NCBI GenBank assembly: GCA_035286125.1 | Contig: JAYKIS010000001.1 | Coordinates: forward strand, 1-64,000 | DNA: 64,000 bases | Reading direction: 5' to 3' | Source of the DNA: VGJW01 sp035286125 | GTDB lineage: Bacteria > Cyanobacteriota > Sericytochromatia > S15B-MN24 > VGJW01 | Shown: piece after piece, positions 44,845 to 55,217 of the stretch | Layout of the letters: each line of letters starts with the position of its first letter | Position numbering within the stretch: the stretch's first letter is position 1 | Position numbers and translations under genes: made by a program | The notes under the pieces: generated by a model | Told to the model about the DNA's origin: nothing | The model's database searches: none | What the model saw: the letters and a program-made list of their open reading frames with translations, nothing else

Positions 44845-45774
44845 ATGGCTGCGGCTGGCTGGACCATCGGCCTGGATGTCGGGGGCACCAAGGTGCTCGG
44901 GGGCCTCGTCGCCGAGGATGGTCGCGTGGCTGCCACGGCGCGCCGCGATACTCCGGTTGGCGAAGGAGCGGCCGGCATCCTTGCCACGATGGCGGCCGTC
45001 GCGCGGGAACTCGTCCAGGGGGCCGTCGGGCCCGTGGTGGGTGTGGGTGTCTCGACCGCCGGCCATGTCGAGGCCGCCACGGGGACGGTCGTCGACGGCA
45101 CGCCCAATTTGCCCGGCTGGGCCGGGACACCCGTTGCGGCATGGCTGTCGGACGAGCTGGGCCTGCCGGTGTGCGCCGACAATGACGCCAATGCCGCAGC
45201 GTGGGCCGAAGCCTGGTGTGGGGCCGGCAAGGGCTTGCGCACGGTCGTGGCCGTCACGCTCGGAACCGGTTTCGGCGGGGGTGTCGTGGATGCCGGTCAG
45301 GTGCTGCGCGGTGCGCGCGGGGGCGGGGCCGAGCTGGGCCACATGATCCTGGTGCCGGATGGCCGGCCGTGCAATTGCGGTCGTTCGGGCTGTGTCGAGG
45401 CCTACCTGTCGGGCACGGCGCTCGGGCGCGAGGCCGAGAGGTTGTGGGGCGCCGGTGCGGACGCCCATGTGCTCTTTGCGCGGGCCGAATCCGGCGATCG
45501 GCTGGCCCGCGAGGTGCTCGAGGTCTTCTCGGCTCATCTCGCGACCGTGATGGTCAGCCTGACCAGCTTGTTCGATCCCGAGGCGATCCTGATCGGCGGA
45601 GGCCTGTCGCGACGGGCCGAGGCCTACTTGCCACGGATGAAGGCCCGCATGGACCTGATCCTGGCGGGGCGCCGCTGGTCGTCGGACATGGTCAGGCTGG
45701 CGGCGCTGGGCGAATCGGCCGGGTTCATCGGGGCGGCAGGGCAGGCGTGGCAGCAGTCAGGCACCCTTCGCTGA
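44845..45774 (+). CDS. ROK-family sugar kinase, probably N-acetylmannosamine kinase
   Basis: 309 residues. Phosphate motif DVGGTK at residues 11-16, the ROK hinge GAELGHM, and the zinc motif CNCGRSGCVE. The segment DNDANAAAWAEAWCGAG is typical of sugar kinases. ManNAc kinase (NanK) is suggested by the adjacent nanE; glucokinase is an alternative. Two bases separate it from the nanE stop. Confidence 0.88.
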   Translation: MAAAGWTIGLDVGGTKVLGGLVAEDGRVAATARRDTPVGEGAAGILATMAAVARELVQGAVGPVVGVGVSTAGHVEAATGTVVDGTPNLPGWAGTPVAAWLSDELGLPVCADNDANAAAWAEAWCGAGKGLRTVVAVTLGTGFGGGVVDAGQVLRGARGGGAELGHMILVPDGRPCNCGRSGCVEAYLSGTALGREAERLWGAGADAHVLFARAESGDRLAREVLEVFSAHLATVMVSLTSLFDPEAILIGGGLSRRAEAYLPRMKARMDLILAGRRWSSDMVRLAALGESAGFIGAAGQAWQQSGTLR

Positions 45775-46928
45775 TTCTGGCGGCCCTTGCGGCCGTCGCG
45801 GTGCCCGTCCTCGCGACGCTACCGCAGCCTGCCGCCATGGCGGCGCCCATGACACTCGGCGAGCCCGTGTGGGATCCCGCGGCGGGCATCCTGTCGCTGC
45901 CCGTCGGTGGGCCCGTGGCCTGGGTGGTGCGCGCGTCGGGTCCCGAAGTCGTCGTCGAGATTCTGGATGCCCGCCTGCGCCGTGCCCTCGATCGCAAGGT
46001 CGCCACGCGCTTCGGTGCCGTCGGCTTGTCGCTGCGGTCCGTCTCCGGCGTCGTGCCCCGGGTGCGCCTGGCCTTCCGGTGGCCATTCGGCCTGCGGCCC
46101 GATCTGGTGGTGCAGGAAGGCCCCGGGGTGCTGATCCTGAAGCCCGGTATCCGGCGTGCGGGTGAAGCCGAGCTTGAAACCCTGCCGGGCCGTGTCAGCG
46201 AGGACAGGCCCCTGCTGCGCACGCCGCAGCCGGTGGCCGAGGCGACAACCGAGCCGGCGCGACTGCCCGTGGCCTTGCCCGAGGTGAAGCCGTCGGCCGA
46301 CGTCGAGGATCCTGCGCGCAAGGGCGTACGGCGCGACAAGCCGGCTGCGGCTCGCGTCCGCCCCCGGTCGCTGGCCGTGGTCTTCCTCGAGCAGGTCGAG
46401 ACGCTGGATCAACGGGCCAGGGGCCTGCACGTCGGCTATCCGCTCGGCCTGAGCCAGGCCTGGCTGGAACATTGGTGGACCCCGTGGCTCGGAACGAGCT
46501 TCTCGTGGCGGCAACTGGGCTGGACGGCGCGTGGGCCGGAGGGCCTCGTGCAGCGCCAGGATGACCGCATCCAGGCCGGTGCTGGCGCGCGCTGGATGCC
46601 CTTCGGCGGCCTCGACGCGCAGGTGTGGGCGGGCCTCGCCGCGCGTCAATCCGTCGTCCTGCCCGAGCCGCCCCGGTCCTCGTTTGATCCGTCGCTTGGC
46701 GTCGTGCTCCAGGTGCTGCCGCTGGCACCCGTGACCCTTCGTGTCCACGGCCAGGCTTATGGCCCTGCTGCGGACGGCAGCCTGCCCTACCGGGCGGGGG
46801 CCGACCTGCTGATTGATGCGGGCCCCGCGGTCTGGAGCTTTGGCTACGACCACGACGAAGGGCCGACACCGGGCGGGCAGCAGACCATCCTGGGCGCGTT
46901 GCGGCTGGGCGTGGGCTGGAGCTGGTGA
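45747..46928 (+). CDS. Secreted AMIN-domain-like protein with beta-rich C-terminal domain
   Basis: 393 residues. Signal peptide (AALAAVAVPVLATLPQPAAMA). Residues 35-135 resemble an AMIN domain, the peptidoglycan/secretin-binding module. A linker of about 75 residues is Pro/Arg-rich. The C-terminal 170 residues have alternating aromatic strands (WTPWLGTSFSWRQLGW; VWAGLAARQSVVL) and end in VGWSW, as in outer-membrane beta-barrels. Start GTG 45747 lies inside the ROK gene (28-base overlap). It may be an outer-membrane protein; no close family was recognised. Confidence 0.65.
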   Translation: MAAVRHPSLILAALAAVAVPVLATLPQPAAMAAPMTLGEPVWDPAAGILSLPVGGPVAWVVRASGPEVVVEILDARLRRALDRKVATRFGAVGLSLRSVSGVVPRVRLAFRWPFGLRPDLVVQEGPGVLILKPGIRRAGEAELETLPGRVSEDRPLLRTPQPVAEATTEPARLPVALPEVKPSADVEDPARKGVRRDKPAAARVRPRSLAVVFLEQVETLDQRARGLHVGYPLGLSQAWLEHWWTPWLGTSFSWRQLGWTARGPEGLVQRQDDRIQAGAGARWMPFGGLDAQVWAGLAARQSVVLPEPPRSSFDPSLGVVLQVLPLAPVTLRVHGQAYGPAADGSLPYRAGADLLIDAGPAVWSFGYDHDEGPTPGGQQTILGALRLGVGWSW

Positions 46929-46947
46929 CTCGGCCGCCCGGGAGGCT

Positions 46948-46976
46948 TTGACGCGGCCGGCGGGCCGTGATATGAA
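46948..46976 (+). promoter_or_regulatory. Promoter of the hrcA heat-shock operon
   Basis: TTGACG (46948-46953), 17 bases and TATGAA (46971-46976), a strong vegetative-type promoter. CIRCE begins 10 bases downstream, covering the start of transcription. Confidence 0.8.
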
Positions 46977-46985
46977 GAGCTGGCT

Positions 46986-47012
46986 TTGGCACTCGTGACG
47001 CTTGAGTGCTAA
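46986..47012. promoter_or_regulatory. CIRCE operator
   Basis: TTGGCACTC-N9-GAGTGCTAA, one base from the canonical TTAGCACTC-N9-GAGTGCTAA. It is the HrcA-binding site and implies that hrcA-grpE-dnaK-dnaJ is repressed by HrcA and induced by heat. Confidence 0.95.
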
Positions 47013-47035
47013 GGCCCAGCCCTCAGGAAACGACC

Positions 47036-48070
47036 TTGCTGAACCAGCGCCAGCGGGACATTCTCCGCGCCGTCGTCGATGACTACGTCTCGACGGCGGA
47101 GCCCGTAGGCTCGCGCACGCTCTCGCGCAAGTACGGCCTGGGCCTGTCGCCCGCGACCATTCGCAACGCCCTCGCCGACCTCGAGGACGAGGGCCTGCTG
47201 CGGCAGCCGCACACCTCGGCCGGCCGGGTTCCCTCGGACCAGGGCTACCGGGTCTTCGTCGAGGAGCTGATGGCCCTCTCGCCGCTCGCGCCCTCCGTCC
47301 GTGCCGATCTCCTGCGGCGCCAGGCCGAGGCGGAAGACCTGCGCGACCTCCTGACGCAGACGGCCCGCCTGGCCGCCGTCCTATCCGGGTGCACGGCGAT
47401 TGTCCGGTCGCCGCGGCCCGCAGGAGCCCGAATCCGGGCCCTGTCGCTGGTCCCCGTGACCGATCGGGAGCTGCTGCTGGTCGTCATCTCCTCCACGGGG
47501 GCGGTGACGCACCGTCAGGTCCTGCTCGAGGAGCCCATCGCGCCCGAGGAAGTTGCCGCACTGGCCCTGGGCCTGCAGCAGCACCTGCTGGAGCGGCCGC
47601 TCGATGCCCTGACCGGCCGCGTCCTCGAGGGTCTTGCCGAGCGCATGGGGCGCCATCGGGACCTGATCCGGCAGGTCATCGGCAGGGTCGAGACGCCGGA
47701 TGACGCCGTCGTCATCGCGCACACGGCGCATCTGGCCCGCCAACCCGAGTTCCAGCAACGCGTCGATGGCCTGCTCGACTTTCTCGACCGGCCCGACAGG
47801 GTCCTGCGCTGGATGCAGGAGGTGCGCGGCGGCTCGCCCTCGCCGGGCGCCGTGACCATTCGCATCGGGGCCGAGCATCGCGATCCCGAGCTGCAGGGGT
47901 GCAGTGTCGTCGCTGCATCCTATACGATAGGAGATGAAGTCGCCGGCGAGGTGGCGGTCCTGGGTCCGACCCGGCTGGACTACGCGACGGCGGTCACGGC
48001 GGTGTCGGCACTGGCTGCCGGCTTGTCCGAGGTTTTCGGTGCCCGCTTGCCGGGCGAGGGGAGGCAGTGA
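47036..48070 (+). CDS. hrcA: Heat-inducible transcription repressor HrcA
   Basis: 344 residues. The winged-helix N terminus reads LNQRQRDILRAVVDDYVSTAEPVGSRTLSR, with SPATIRNALADLEDEGLL and SAGRVPSDQGYR. TTG 47036 is preferred: it follows an AGGA site by 7 bases, whereas the earlier in-frame GTG lies in the CIRCE element. First gene of its own operon, so autoregulated. Its stop overlaps grpE. Confidence 0.95.
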   Translation: MLNQRQRDILRAVVDDYVSTAEPVGSRTLSRKYGLGLSPATIRNALADLEDEGLLRQPHTSAGRVPSDQGYRVFVEELMALSPLAPSVRADLLRRQAEAEDLRDLLTQTARLAAVLSGCTAIVRSPRPAGARIRALSLVPVTDRELLLVVISSTGAVTHRQVLLEEPIAPEEVAALALGLQQHLLERPLDALTGRVLEGLAERMGRHRDLIRQVIGRVETPDDAVVIAHTAHLARQPEFQQRVDGLLDFLDRPDRVLRWMQEVRGGSPSPGAVTIRIGAEHRDPELQGCSVVAASYTIGDEVAGEVAVLGPTRLDYATAVTAVSALAAGLSEVFGARLPGEGRQ

Positions 48071-48715
48071 TGGGTCCGGGGGAGCCGACGGAAGGCCCGC
48101 AGCTCTACACGATCGACGCGGCGGCCGGAGATGCGGCGCCGCAGTCCGGTCGCGAGGCCGAGCTCGAGGCGCGCCTGCTCGAGGTGCAGGGTCAACTTCA
48201 GCGCATGGCGGCCGACTTCGAGAACTTCCGACGCCGCTCGGCCACCGAGCGCGAGGAGCTGGTGCGCTTCGCGGCCCAGCGCGTGCTCGAGAACCTGCTG
48301 CCCGTCGTAGACAATTTCGAGCGAGCCCTCGCACACGCTCAGGGTGCGGATCCGTCGACGCTCCTGCAGGGCGTGACGATGATCCACCGCCTTTTCATGG
48401 ACACGCTCCGCCAACAGGGCGTCGAGGCTATGAATCCCGTGGGCGGCCCCTTCGACCCCCGCCTTCATGAGGCGGTCGGCAACATCGAGACCACCGAGCA
48501 TCCCGATGGCACGGTCCTGGCCGTGTTGCAGCAGGGCTACACGCTCGGTGGCAAGGTCATCCGCCATGCGATGGTCCAGGTGGCCAGCCAGCCTGCGGAT
48601 TTTGCCCCAGCCGCGCCCGTTTCGCCCGCCCCGGCGGTCGACGGCCGCGAAGACATCACACTCGAGGATCTGATGGCGGAAGCCTCAGTCACGGATAGCC
48701 CCAAGGAGGACGCAC

Positions 48716-48723
<8 letters not shown>
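48070..48723 (+). CDS. grpE: Nucleotide exchange factor GrpE
   Basis: 217 residues. Helical dimerisation region (SGREAELEARLLEVQGQLQRMAADFENFRRR, with the FENFRRR signature), then NLLPVVDNFERAL and the DPRLHEAV and VLQQGYTLGGKVIRHAMV beta-wing motifs. It releases ADP from DnaK. ATG 48070 is preferred to the GTG at 48067 because of the distance to GGGGAGG. Its stop overlaps dnaK by 8 bases. Confidence 0.95.
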
Positions 48724-50614
<1,891 letters not shown>

Positions 50615-50622
50615 AGCCGCCG

Positions 50623-51744
50623 TTGCCACGCGACTGCTATGAAGTCCTCGGAGTGTCCCGCGCGGCCTCCGAGGACGACATCAAGAAGGCCTACCGCAAG
50701 CTGGCCCGCCAGTTCCATCCGGACGTCAACAAGGATCCGGACGCTGGCGAGAAGTTCAAGGAAGCCACCGAGTCCTACGCCATCCTTTCGGACCCCGAGA
50801 AGCGCGCCCGCTACGACCAGTTCGGGCACGCAGGGGTCGAGGGGGCGGCGCGAGGTTTCGATCCCCATGCCGCCGGCTTCGGGGATCTCTCGGACATCTT
50901 CGAGGCGTTCTTCGGCGGCGGGATGCGCCGGGGGGGGCGCCGGGGCCCCGAGCGGGGCGCCGACGTGCAGTTGGGTGTCCGCATCACCTTTGCCGAGGCC
51001 TATGCCGGGACCGAGCGCACGCTCGAGGTCGCGGCCCAGGCCCGTTGCGACACCTGCCGTGGCTCGGGCGCCAAGGAGGGCTCCTCGCCCGTGACGTGTG
51101 CGACCTGCCACGGCGTCGGGCAGGTGCAACAGACCCAGCGCACGCCCTTCGGGCACTTCGCTACGGTCGTCGGCTGTCCTGCCTGCGAGGGCGAGGGTCG
51201 GACCATCGCGGCCAAGTGCGGTTCCTGCAAGGGGCAGGGACGTGTGCGCAAGACCCGCGAGATGAGCATGCGCATTCCGCCCGGCTCGGACCAGGGATTG
51301 CGCATCCGCTCGACCGGCGACGGTGACGTGGGGCCGCGCGGTGGCCCGCCCGGCGACCTGTTCGTGCACGTCCAGGTCGAGGATGATCCTCGCTTTGTCC
51401 GCGAAGGTACCGAGCTGTTTCACGAGTTGCCGGTTTCGTTCCCCCAACTGGCGCTCGGTGATGAGGTTGAGGTGCCCACCATGGAAGGGACCCAGAAGCT
51501 TGTCATCCCTGAGGGGACGCAGACGGGCACCGAGTTTGTCCTTCGTGGCCAGGGCTTCCCGGCCCTTCGTGAGGGTCGTCGGAAGGGCGACCTGCACGTG
51601 ATCCTGCGCCTCGTCGTGCCGCGCAAGCTCTCGGAATCCGAGCGTGAGGCCCTGCGGCAGTTCGATGCGGCCCATCGCCAGGAGGCAACCAAGGAGGGCC
51701 ACGGTTTCATGGACTTCCTGCGCGGGGTGTTGGGCGGACGCTGA
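50623..51744 (+). CDS. dnaJ: Chaperone DnaJ (Hsp40, type I)
   Basis: 373 residues. J domain (CYEVLGVSRAASEDDIKKAYRKLA, HPD), a Gly-rich linker (GGGMRRGGRRG), a zinc domain with four CxxCxGxG-type motifs (CDTCRGSG, CATCHGVG, CPACEGEG, CGSCKGQG), and a C-terminal peptide-binding domain. Start TTG 50623; it follows dnaK by 8 bases. Last gene of the CIRCE operon and convergent with the STAND gene. Confidence 0.95.
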   Translation: MPRDCYEVLGVSRAASEDDIKKAYRKLARQFHPDVNKDPDAGEKFKEATESYAILSDPEKRARYDQFGHAGVEGAARGFDPHAAGFGDLSDIFEAFFGGGMRRGGRRGPERGADVQLGVRITFAEAYAGTERTLEVAAQARCDTCRGSGAKEGSSPVTCATCHGVGQVQQTQRTPFGHFATVVGCPACEGEGRTIAAKCGSCKGQGRVRKTREMSMRIPPGSDQGLRIRSTGDGDVGPRGGPPGDLFVHVQVEDDPRFVREGTELFHELPVSFPQLALGDEVEVPTMEGTQKLVIPEGTQTGTEFVLRGQGFPALREGRRKGDLHVILRLVVPRKLSESEREALRQFDAAHRQEATKEGHGFMDFLRGVLGGR

Positions 51745-51754
51745 GGCGTTGGCT

Positions 51755-53545
51755 TCAGGCGTTTCCTGCCGGCCCCGCGGCCAGCCGGCAGCGGGCGATT
51801 TCGGTTTCGAGGTCGGCCAGGACCTGTCGCGTGCGCGTGGTTTCGGCCGTGCGGTCGGCCGCCGGTTCGACCTGGCGGCGACCAAAGGGGAAGAAGCGCC
51901 AGCCTCTCGGCCGGACCTCGGGCGTTGCGGCCTGCAGGATTGCCAGTTCCTGACGCAGTTCCTCGGCGCGTCGTGCCAGTTGGTCCGCGCGGGTGGCCAT
52001 CAGCGTTCGCCGGGCGTCGTCTTCGGCCCGCTGCTCCTGTCGGCGCTGCCAGGTCCGCACGTGTGCACCGGCCTCGGCACCCAGCGCCACGCGGCGATCC
52101 TCCGGCAGCAGTTCCCAGAGCCTCCGCAAGCCTTCGCGCAGCGTTTCGCCTTCTGCGTCGTCCGACGTCACCCGGGCCATGCCCTGCCAGAGGGTCGATG
52201 CCTCCGGGTCGATGCCGATGGGACCTTCCGGCAGTCGTTCGAGCAGGGCAGCCCACTCGGGACCCAGCGGCCCGTGGGTTTGCTCGAGCCGGGCCACGGC
52301 CCTTGATGCCCGCCCAAGGCGATCGAGGCGCTCCGCGCGTCGCGGTGACTCCTGGCGCAGGGCGTCCCTCAAGATGCCCGCCACGACCGGCGCCAGCACG
52401 AGGCGTCCGTCGTCGTCGTGATCGAGTGCTTCGGCATGGGTCGTCAGCCAGAGGAAGGCCGCACGGCCTTCGCCCGGGTCATCCAGGACGATTTCGAGGG
52501 CATCCTGGCTGATGGGGCCCAGGAAGGCGGCCGCTTCCATCCAGCGGATGCCTTCCTCGGACTTCCACCAGCGGATACGGCGTGCGGCGTGCTGCAGCGC
52601 CAGGCCACGCCCCTTGCCGTCGGTGTCGCACCAGAGCGCCAGCAGGAACGGCAGGCCGCCGGTGGCTTCGAGGGCTTCCCCGGCCCGCTCCGGGGCGAGG
52701 CCGCGTGCCTCGAGGTAGGCGGCCACGTCCTCGGGGCCGAACCGCGCAAGGTCCACTTCGCGAATCTGATGCGCCAGGACGTCCCAGCGGCGCAGGGGAT
52801 CCGTATCACGGAGGCGCTGCCGGCCACACACGAGCATCCGGAGGTCGATGCCCGAGCCCGGGGCGTCGAGCACGGGCAGGCCCCAGGCCAGCAGCCAGTG
52901 GCCTAGCGCGGGATGGAGTGCCTCATGCGTGTCGAGGACCATCAGCACCCGGGCGGGGGGCTGGGCTACCGGTGCCTGCAGCAGCCGCTCCCAGCCCTGC
53001 TGGGGGCGCAGGCCCTCGCGGAGGTCCTCACGGAAGGTCTGGGCCAGCGCACGCATCGGCTGCAGCATGAGGTCCTGCTCCTCCCGGTCCCGTGTCCAGG
53101 CGTGCACCGCCGCTTCGTAGGCCTGCCGCACCCGGGCATCCGGGGCCTGTCCGGTTTCTGCCGTGGCGTCCAGGGCGGCGTCGAGTCCGGCCAGAAGCCC
53201 CTCGGGGGCTCCGCCGTCGACAAGGCGACCGCGCAGCTTGCGCAGGGTATGGAGGGCCTGGCGCAGCCGTGGGAAACGCAGGGGAGGCAGGTCACGCGGG
53301 GCCACGGAGCGGTCCGCGAGGCCTTCGAGCGCGTCCAGCAGGCCGGCGCGGCCGCCGGTCTCGTCGAGGGCAAGGCGGGCGGTTTCCGGCGCGGCCTGGT
53401 CAAGGCGCTCGAGAACGACTTCCTTGAGCGTCGTCTTGCCGATGCCACCTGGGCCATGAAGGTTGACGAAGCGCTTGCCGGGCGGTCCGGCAAGGTCGCG
53501 GGCGACGGTGGCGAGCACCTGTTCGCGGCCGATGAAAAGGCGCAT
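51755..53545 (-). CDS. Orphan STAND NTPase with coiled-coil C terminus
   Basis: 596 residues. The STAND/NB-ARC-like ATPase domain has P-loop GPGGIGKTT (31-39), Walker B ARVLMVLDTHE, an arginine sensor in LRMLVCGRQRL and the GxP motif GGLPFLLAL. The middle section is helical (winged helix-like at about 340-440). The C-terminal third is Arg/Glu-rich coiled coil, broken by RGWRFFPFGRR. No TPR, WD40, LRR, TIR or nuclease module was recognised. STAND proteins are signal-sensing switches in regulation or phage defence. It is divergent from the lipoprotein gene by 45 bases. Confidence 0.8.
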   Translation of the reverse strand: MRLFIGREQVLATVARDLAGPPGKRFVNLHGPGGIGKTTLKEVVLERLDQAAPETARLALDETGGRAGLLDALEGLADRSVAPRDLPPLRFPRLRQALHTLRKLRGRLVDGGAPEGLLAGLDAALDATAETGQAPDARVRQAYEAAVHAWTRDREEQDLMLQPMRALAQTFREDLREGLRPQQGWERLLQAPVAQPPARVLMVLDTHEALHPALGHWLLAWGLPVLDAPGSGIDLRMLVCGRQRLRDTDPLRRWDVLAHQIREVDLARFGPEDVAAYLEARGLAPERAGEALEATGGLPFLLALWCDTDGKGRGLALQHAARRIRWWKSEEGIRWMEAAAFLGPISQDALEIVLDDPGEGRAAFLWLTTHAEALDHDDDGRLVLAPVVAGILRDALRQESPRRAERLDRLGRASRAVARLEQTHGPLGPEWAALLERLPEGPIGIDPEASTLWQGMARVTSDDAEGETLREGLRRLWELLPEDRRVALGAEAGAHVRTWQRRQEQRAEDDARRTLMATRADQLARRAEELRQELAILQAATPEVRPRGWRFFPFGRRQVEPAADRTAETTRTRQVLADLETEIARCRLAAGPAGNA

Positions 53546-53590
53546 GCTGTCGAGGTTAAGGTCGGCCGCGCATCGGGGTCAAGGTGGTTC

Positions 53591-54199
53591 GTGAAGCGTT
53601 CGCTCGTGCCGGCAAGCCTGCTCGGCCTGCAGGTGATTCTGCTGGCCGCTTGCACCGGGGCCCCCGATCGCTACACGGCCACGCTCGAGGTGACCGTGCC
53701 CGGGGTCGAGCCGGGGCGCAGGGTTGCCCTGGCCGTCCGGGAAGGCGTCTGGAGGGTCGATTTCCGGGACGCCCAAGGTAGTTTTGCCCTGGGGTGGCGA
53801 GGCCGCGCGCGCTGGGTGCTCTGTGCCGGCGGCCTGTCTCGCCAGATGGCCACGGAGCCCGTCGTGCTTCGCCACGGCCTGCCCGACCCCGGGGACGTGG
53901 CGACGGTGCCTTTTTCGTCCAGCGCCTGGATGAAGGCTGCCCGGTCCGTCGAGGTACCTGATCGTTTGGCGGGGGTGGCGTGTCGCCTTTGGCAGCGCGA
54001 GGCCTCGGCCTCCGTGGAACGGTTCTGGCTGGGCGAGGAGGACGGGGTGCCACGGCGATTCGAGCGTTCGGCACCGGACGGTACCCTGCTTGTGCGGCTC
54101 GACTGGCTTGACGTGTCGGTCGGGAGCGACTTGCCCGACGCCAGCTTTTCCGTTCCCGCAGGGACCCTGGGCCTGCCTGAGATGCCGCCCGGTATCTAG
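53591..54199 (+). CDS. LolA/LppX-like lipoprotein
   Basis: 202 residues. The signal ends in lipobox LLAAC (Cys18). The rest is a beta-rich open barrel: GVWRVDFRDAQGSFALGW, RFWLGEEDGVPRRFERSAPDGT and a final LPDASFSVPAGT. The last pattern resembles LolA/LppX lipid-binding folds (DGxPxRxE... then DxxFxxP). The start GTG 53591 has AAGGTGG before it. Possibly carries lipid or lipoprotein across the periplasm. Assignment is tentative. Confidence 0.65.
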   Translation: MKRSLVPASLLGLQVILLAACTGAPDRYTATLEVTVPGVEPGRRVALAVREGVWRVDFRDAQGSFALGWRGRARWVLCAGGLSRQMATEPVVLRHGLPDPGDVATVPFSSSAWMKAARSVEVPDRLAGVACRLWQREASASVERFWLGEEDGVPRRFERSAPDGTLLVRLDWLDVSVGSDLPDASFSVPAGTLGLPEMPPGI

Positions 54200-54257
54200 C
54201 CGGCGGGACCTCTCGGGCGGTCCGGGTCAGGAGAGGGCCCTCGGGCGCGTCCCCGGC

Positions 54258-54324
54258 TTGTCTAGGTTTCGACAAAAAAGTGAAACAAAAGCTTGACAAT
54301 GCAGGCGGGGGGAGGTTGTCTAGG
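54258..54324. promoter_or_regulatory. Repeated TTGTC/GACAA half-sites upstream of rhodopsin
   Basis: TTGTCTAGG occurs twice (54258-54266 and 54316-54324) and GACAA occurs at 54271-54275 and 54295-54299, making alternating inverted half-sites. TTGACA (54293-54298) would be a good -35 but no convincing -10 is 16-18 bases downstream. It looks like a regulator-controlled promoter for rhodopsin. Confidence 0.45.
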
Positions 54325-54364
54325 GCTTGTATACCTCTGACGGCTCCAGAACGGAGAAGCGCCC

Positions 54365-55150
54365 TTGAACACCTTGCCCACATTGACAGCGGACCAGTTT
54401 TCGCTGGTCTACAACATCCTCAGCTTCACCATCGCGACGATGGGGGCCTCGTTCCTCTTCTTCGTGCTGGGCAGGCAGCAGGTCGGTATCCGCTACCGCC
54501 CGGCTCTTCTGGTTTCGGCGCTCGTCGTGGCGATTGCCTGCTACCACTACTTCCGGATCTTCGACAGCTTCGAGGCAGCCTATTCGCTCGTTGATGGCGC
54601 CTACAAGCCCAGCGGCAAGCCCTTCAATGATGCCTACCGCTATGTCGACTGGCTGCTGACGGTGCCCCTGCTGCTCGTCGAACTGGTCGCCGTGCTGCAG
54701 CTTTCGCGCACCGAAAGCGGCCCGATGCTCCGCAATCTGGCGATCGCAGCCGTCCTGATGATTGGCCTTGGCTATCCTGGCGAGATCGAGCACAGCAACA
54801 TGATGGTCCGTGGCGTCTGGGGCGCCCTCAGCAGCATCCCGTTTGCCTACATCCTGTACGTCCTGTGGGTCAGGCTCGGCGAGGCCGTCAAGGATCAGAC
54901 CGACCGTGTCCGCAGCCTGCTGGGCACCACGCGTCTCGTGCTTCTGGCCACGTGGGGCGTCTACCCCATCACCTATCTGCTGCCCCAGCTTGGCGTCGAC
55001 ACCCAGGCCGCGACGGTCGGCATCCAGGTGGGCTACGCCTTGGCGGACGTCGCGGCGAAGGCGGGCTACGGCCTCCTGATCTACGCGATTGCCCGGGCCA
55101 AGTCCGAGGCGGACGGCAGCGCGCCCGACGCCCAGCCCGTGGCGGCCTGA
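54365..55150 (+). CDS. Xanthorhodopsin/Gloeobacter-type light-driven proton pump
   Basis: 261 residues, seven helices, very close to Gloeobacter rhodopsin. Helix C reads YRYVDWLLTVPLLLVE: proton acceptor Asp95, Thr99 and donor Glu106 (the DTE pattern of outward proton pumps). Leu103 is the green-tuning position. His61 partners Asp95. Lys232 in LADVAAK binds retinal with counterion Asp228. Gly153 in VWGALSSIPF matches the fenestration that accepts a carotenoid antenna. Start TTG 54365 follows GGAG by about 9 bases. It is likely monocistronic and ends in a strong terminator; no retinal or carotenoid genes are in view. Confidence 0.95.
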   Translation: MNTLPTLTADQFSLVYNILSFTIATMGASFLFFVLGRQQVGIRYRPALLVSALVVAIACYHYFRIFDSFEAAYSLVDGAYKPSGKPFNDAYRYVDWLLTVPLLLVELVAVLQLSRTESGPMLRNLAIAAVLMIGLGYPGEIEHSNMMVRGVWGALSSIPFAYILYVLWVRLGEAVKDQTDRVRSLLGTTRLVLLATWGVYPITYLLPQLGVDTQAATVGIQVGYALADVAAKAGYGLLIYAIARAKSEADGSAPDAQPVAA

Positions 55151-55158
55151 TGCACCGG

Positions 55159-55193
55159 GGCCCGGCTCGCGCGCGGCGCGGGCCGGGCCTTTT
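55159..55193 (+). terminator. Intrinsic terminator after rhodopsin
   Basis: A 14-bp GC-rich stem (GGCCCGGC-T-CGCGC pairing with GCGCG-G-GCCGGGCC, one G-T wobble) with a 3-base loop, followed by TTTT. Starts 9 bases after the rhodopsin stop. Confidence 0.85.
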
Positions 55194-55217
55194 CCCATGA
55201 GAAAGAGGAATCCCGCC

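Noticed and set aside
54293..54298. TTGACA as a simple rhodopsin promoter
   Set aside because: No acceptable -10 lies 16-18 bases downstream, so it was not called a promoter on its own, only as part of the repeat-rich leader.
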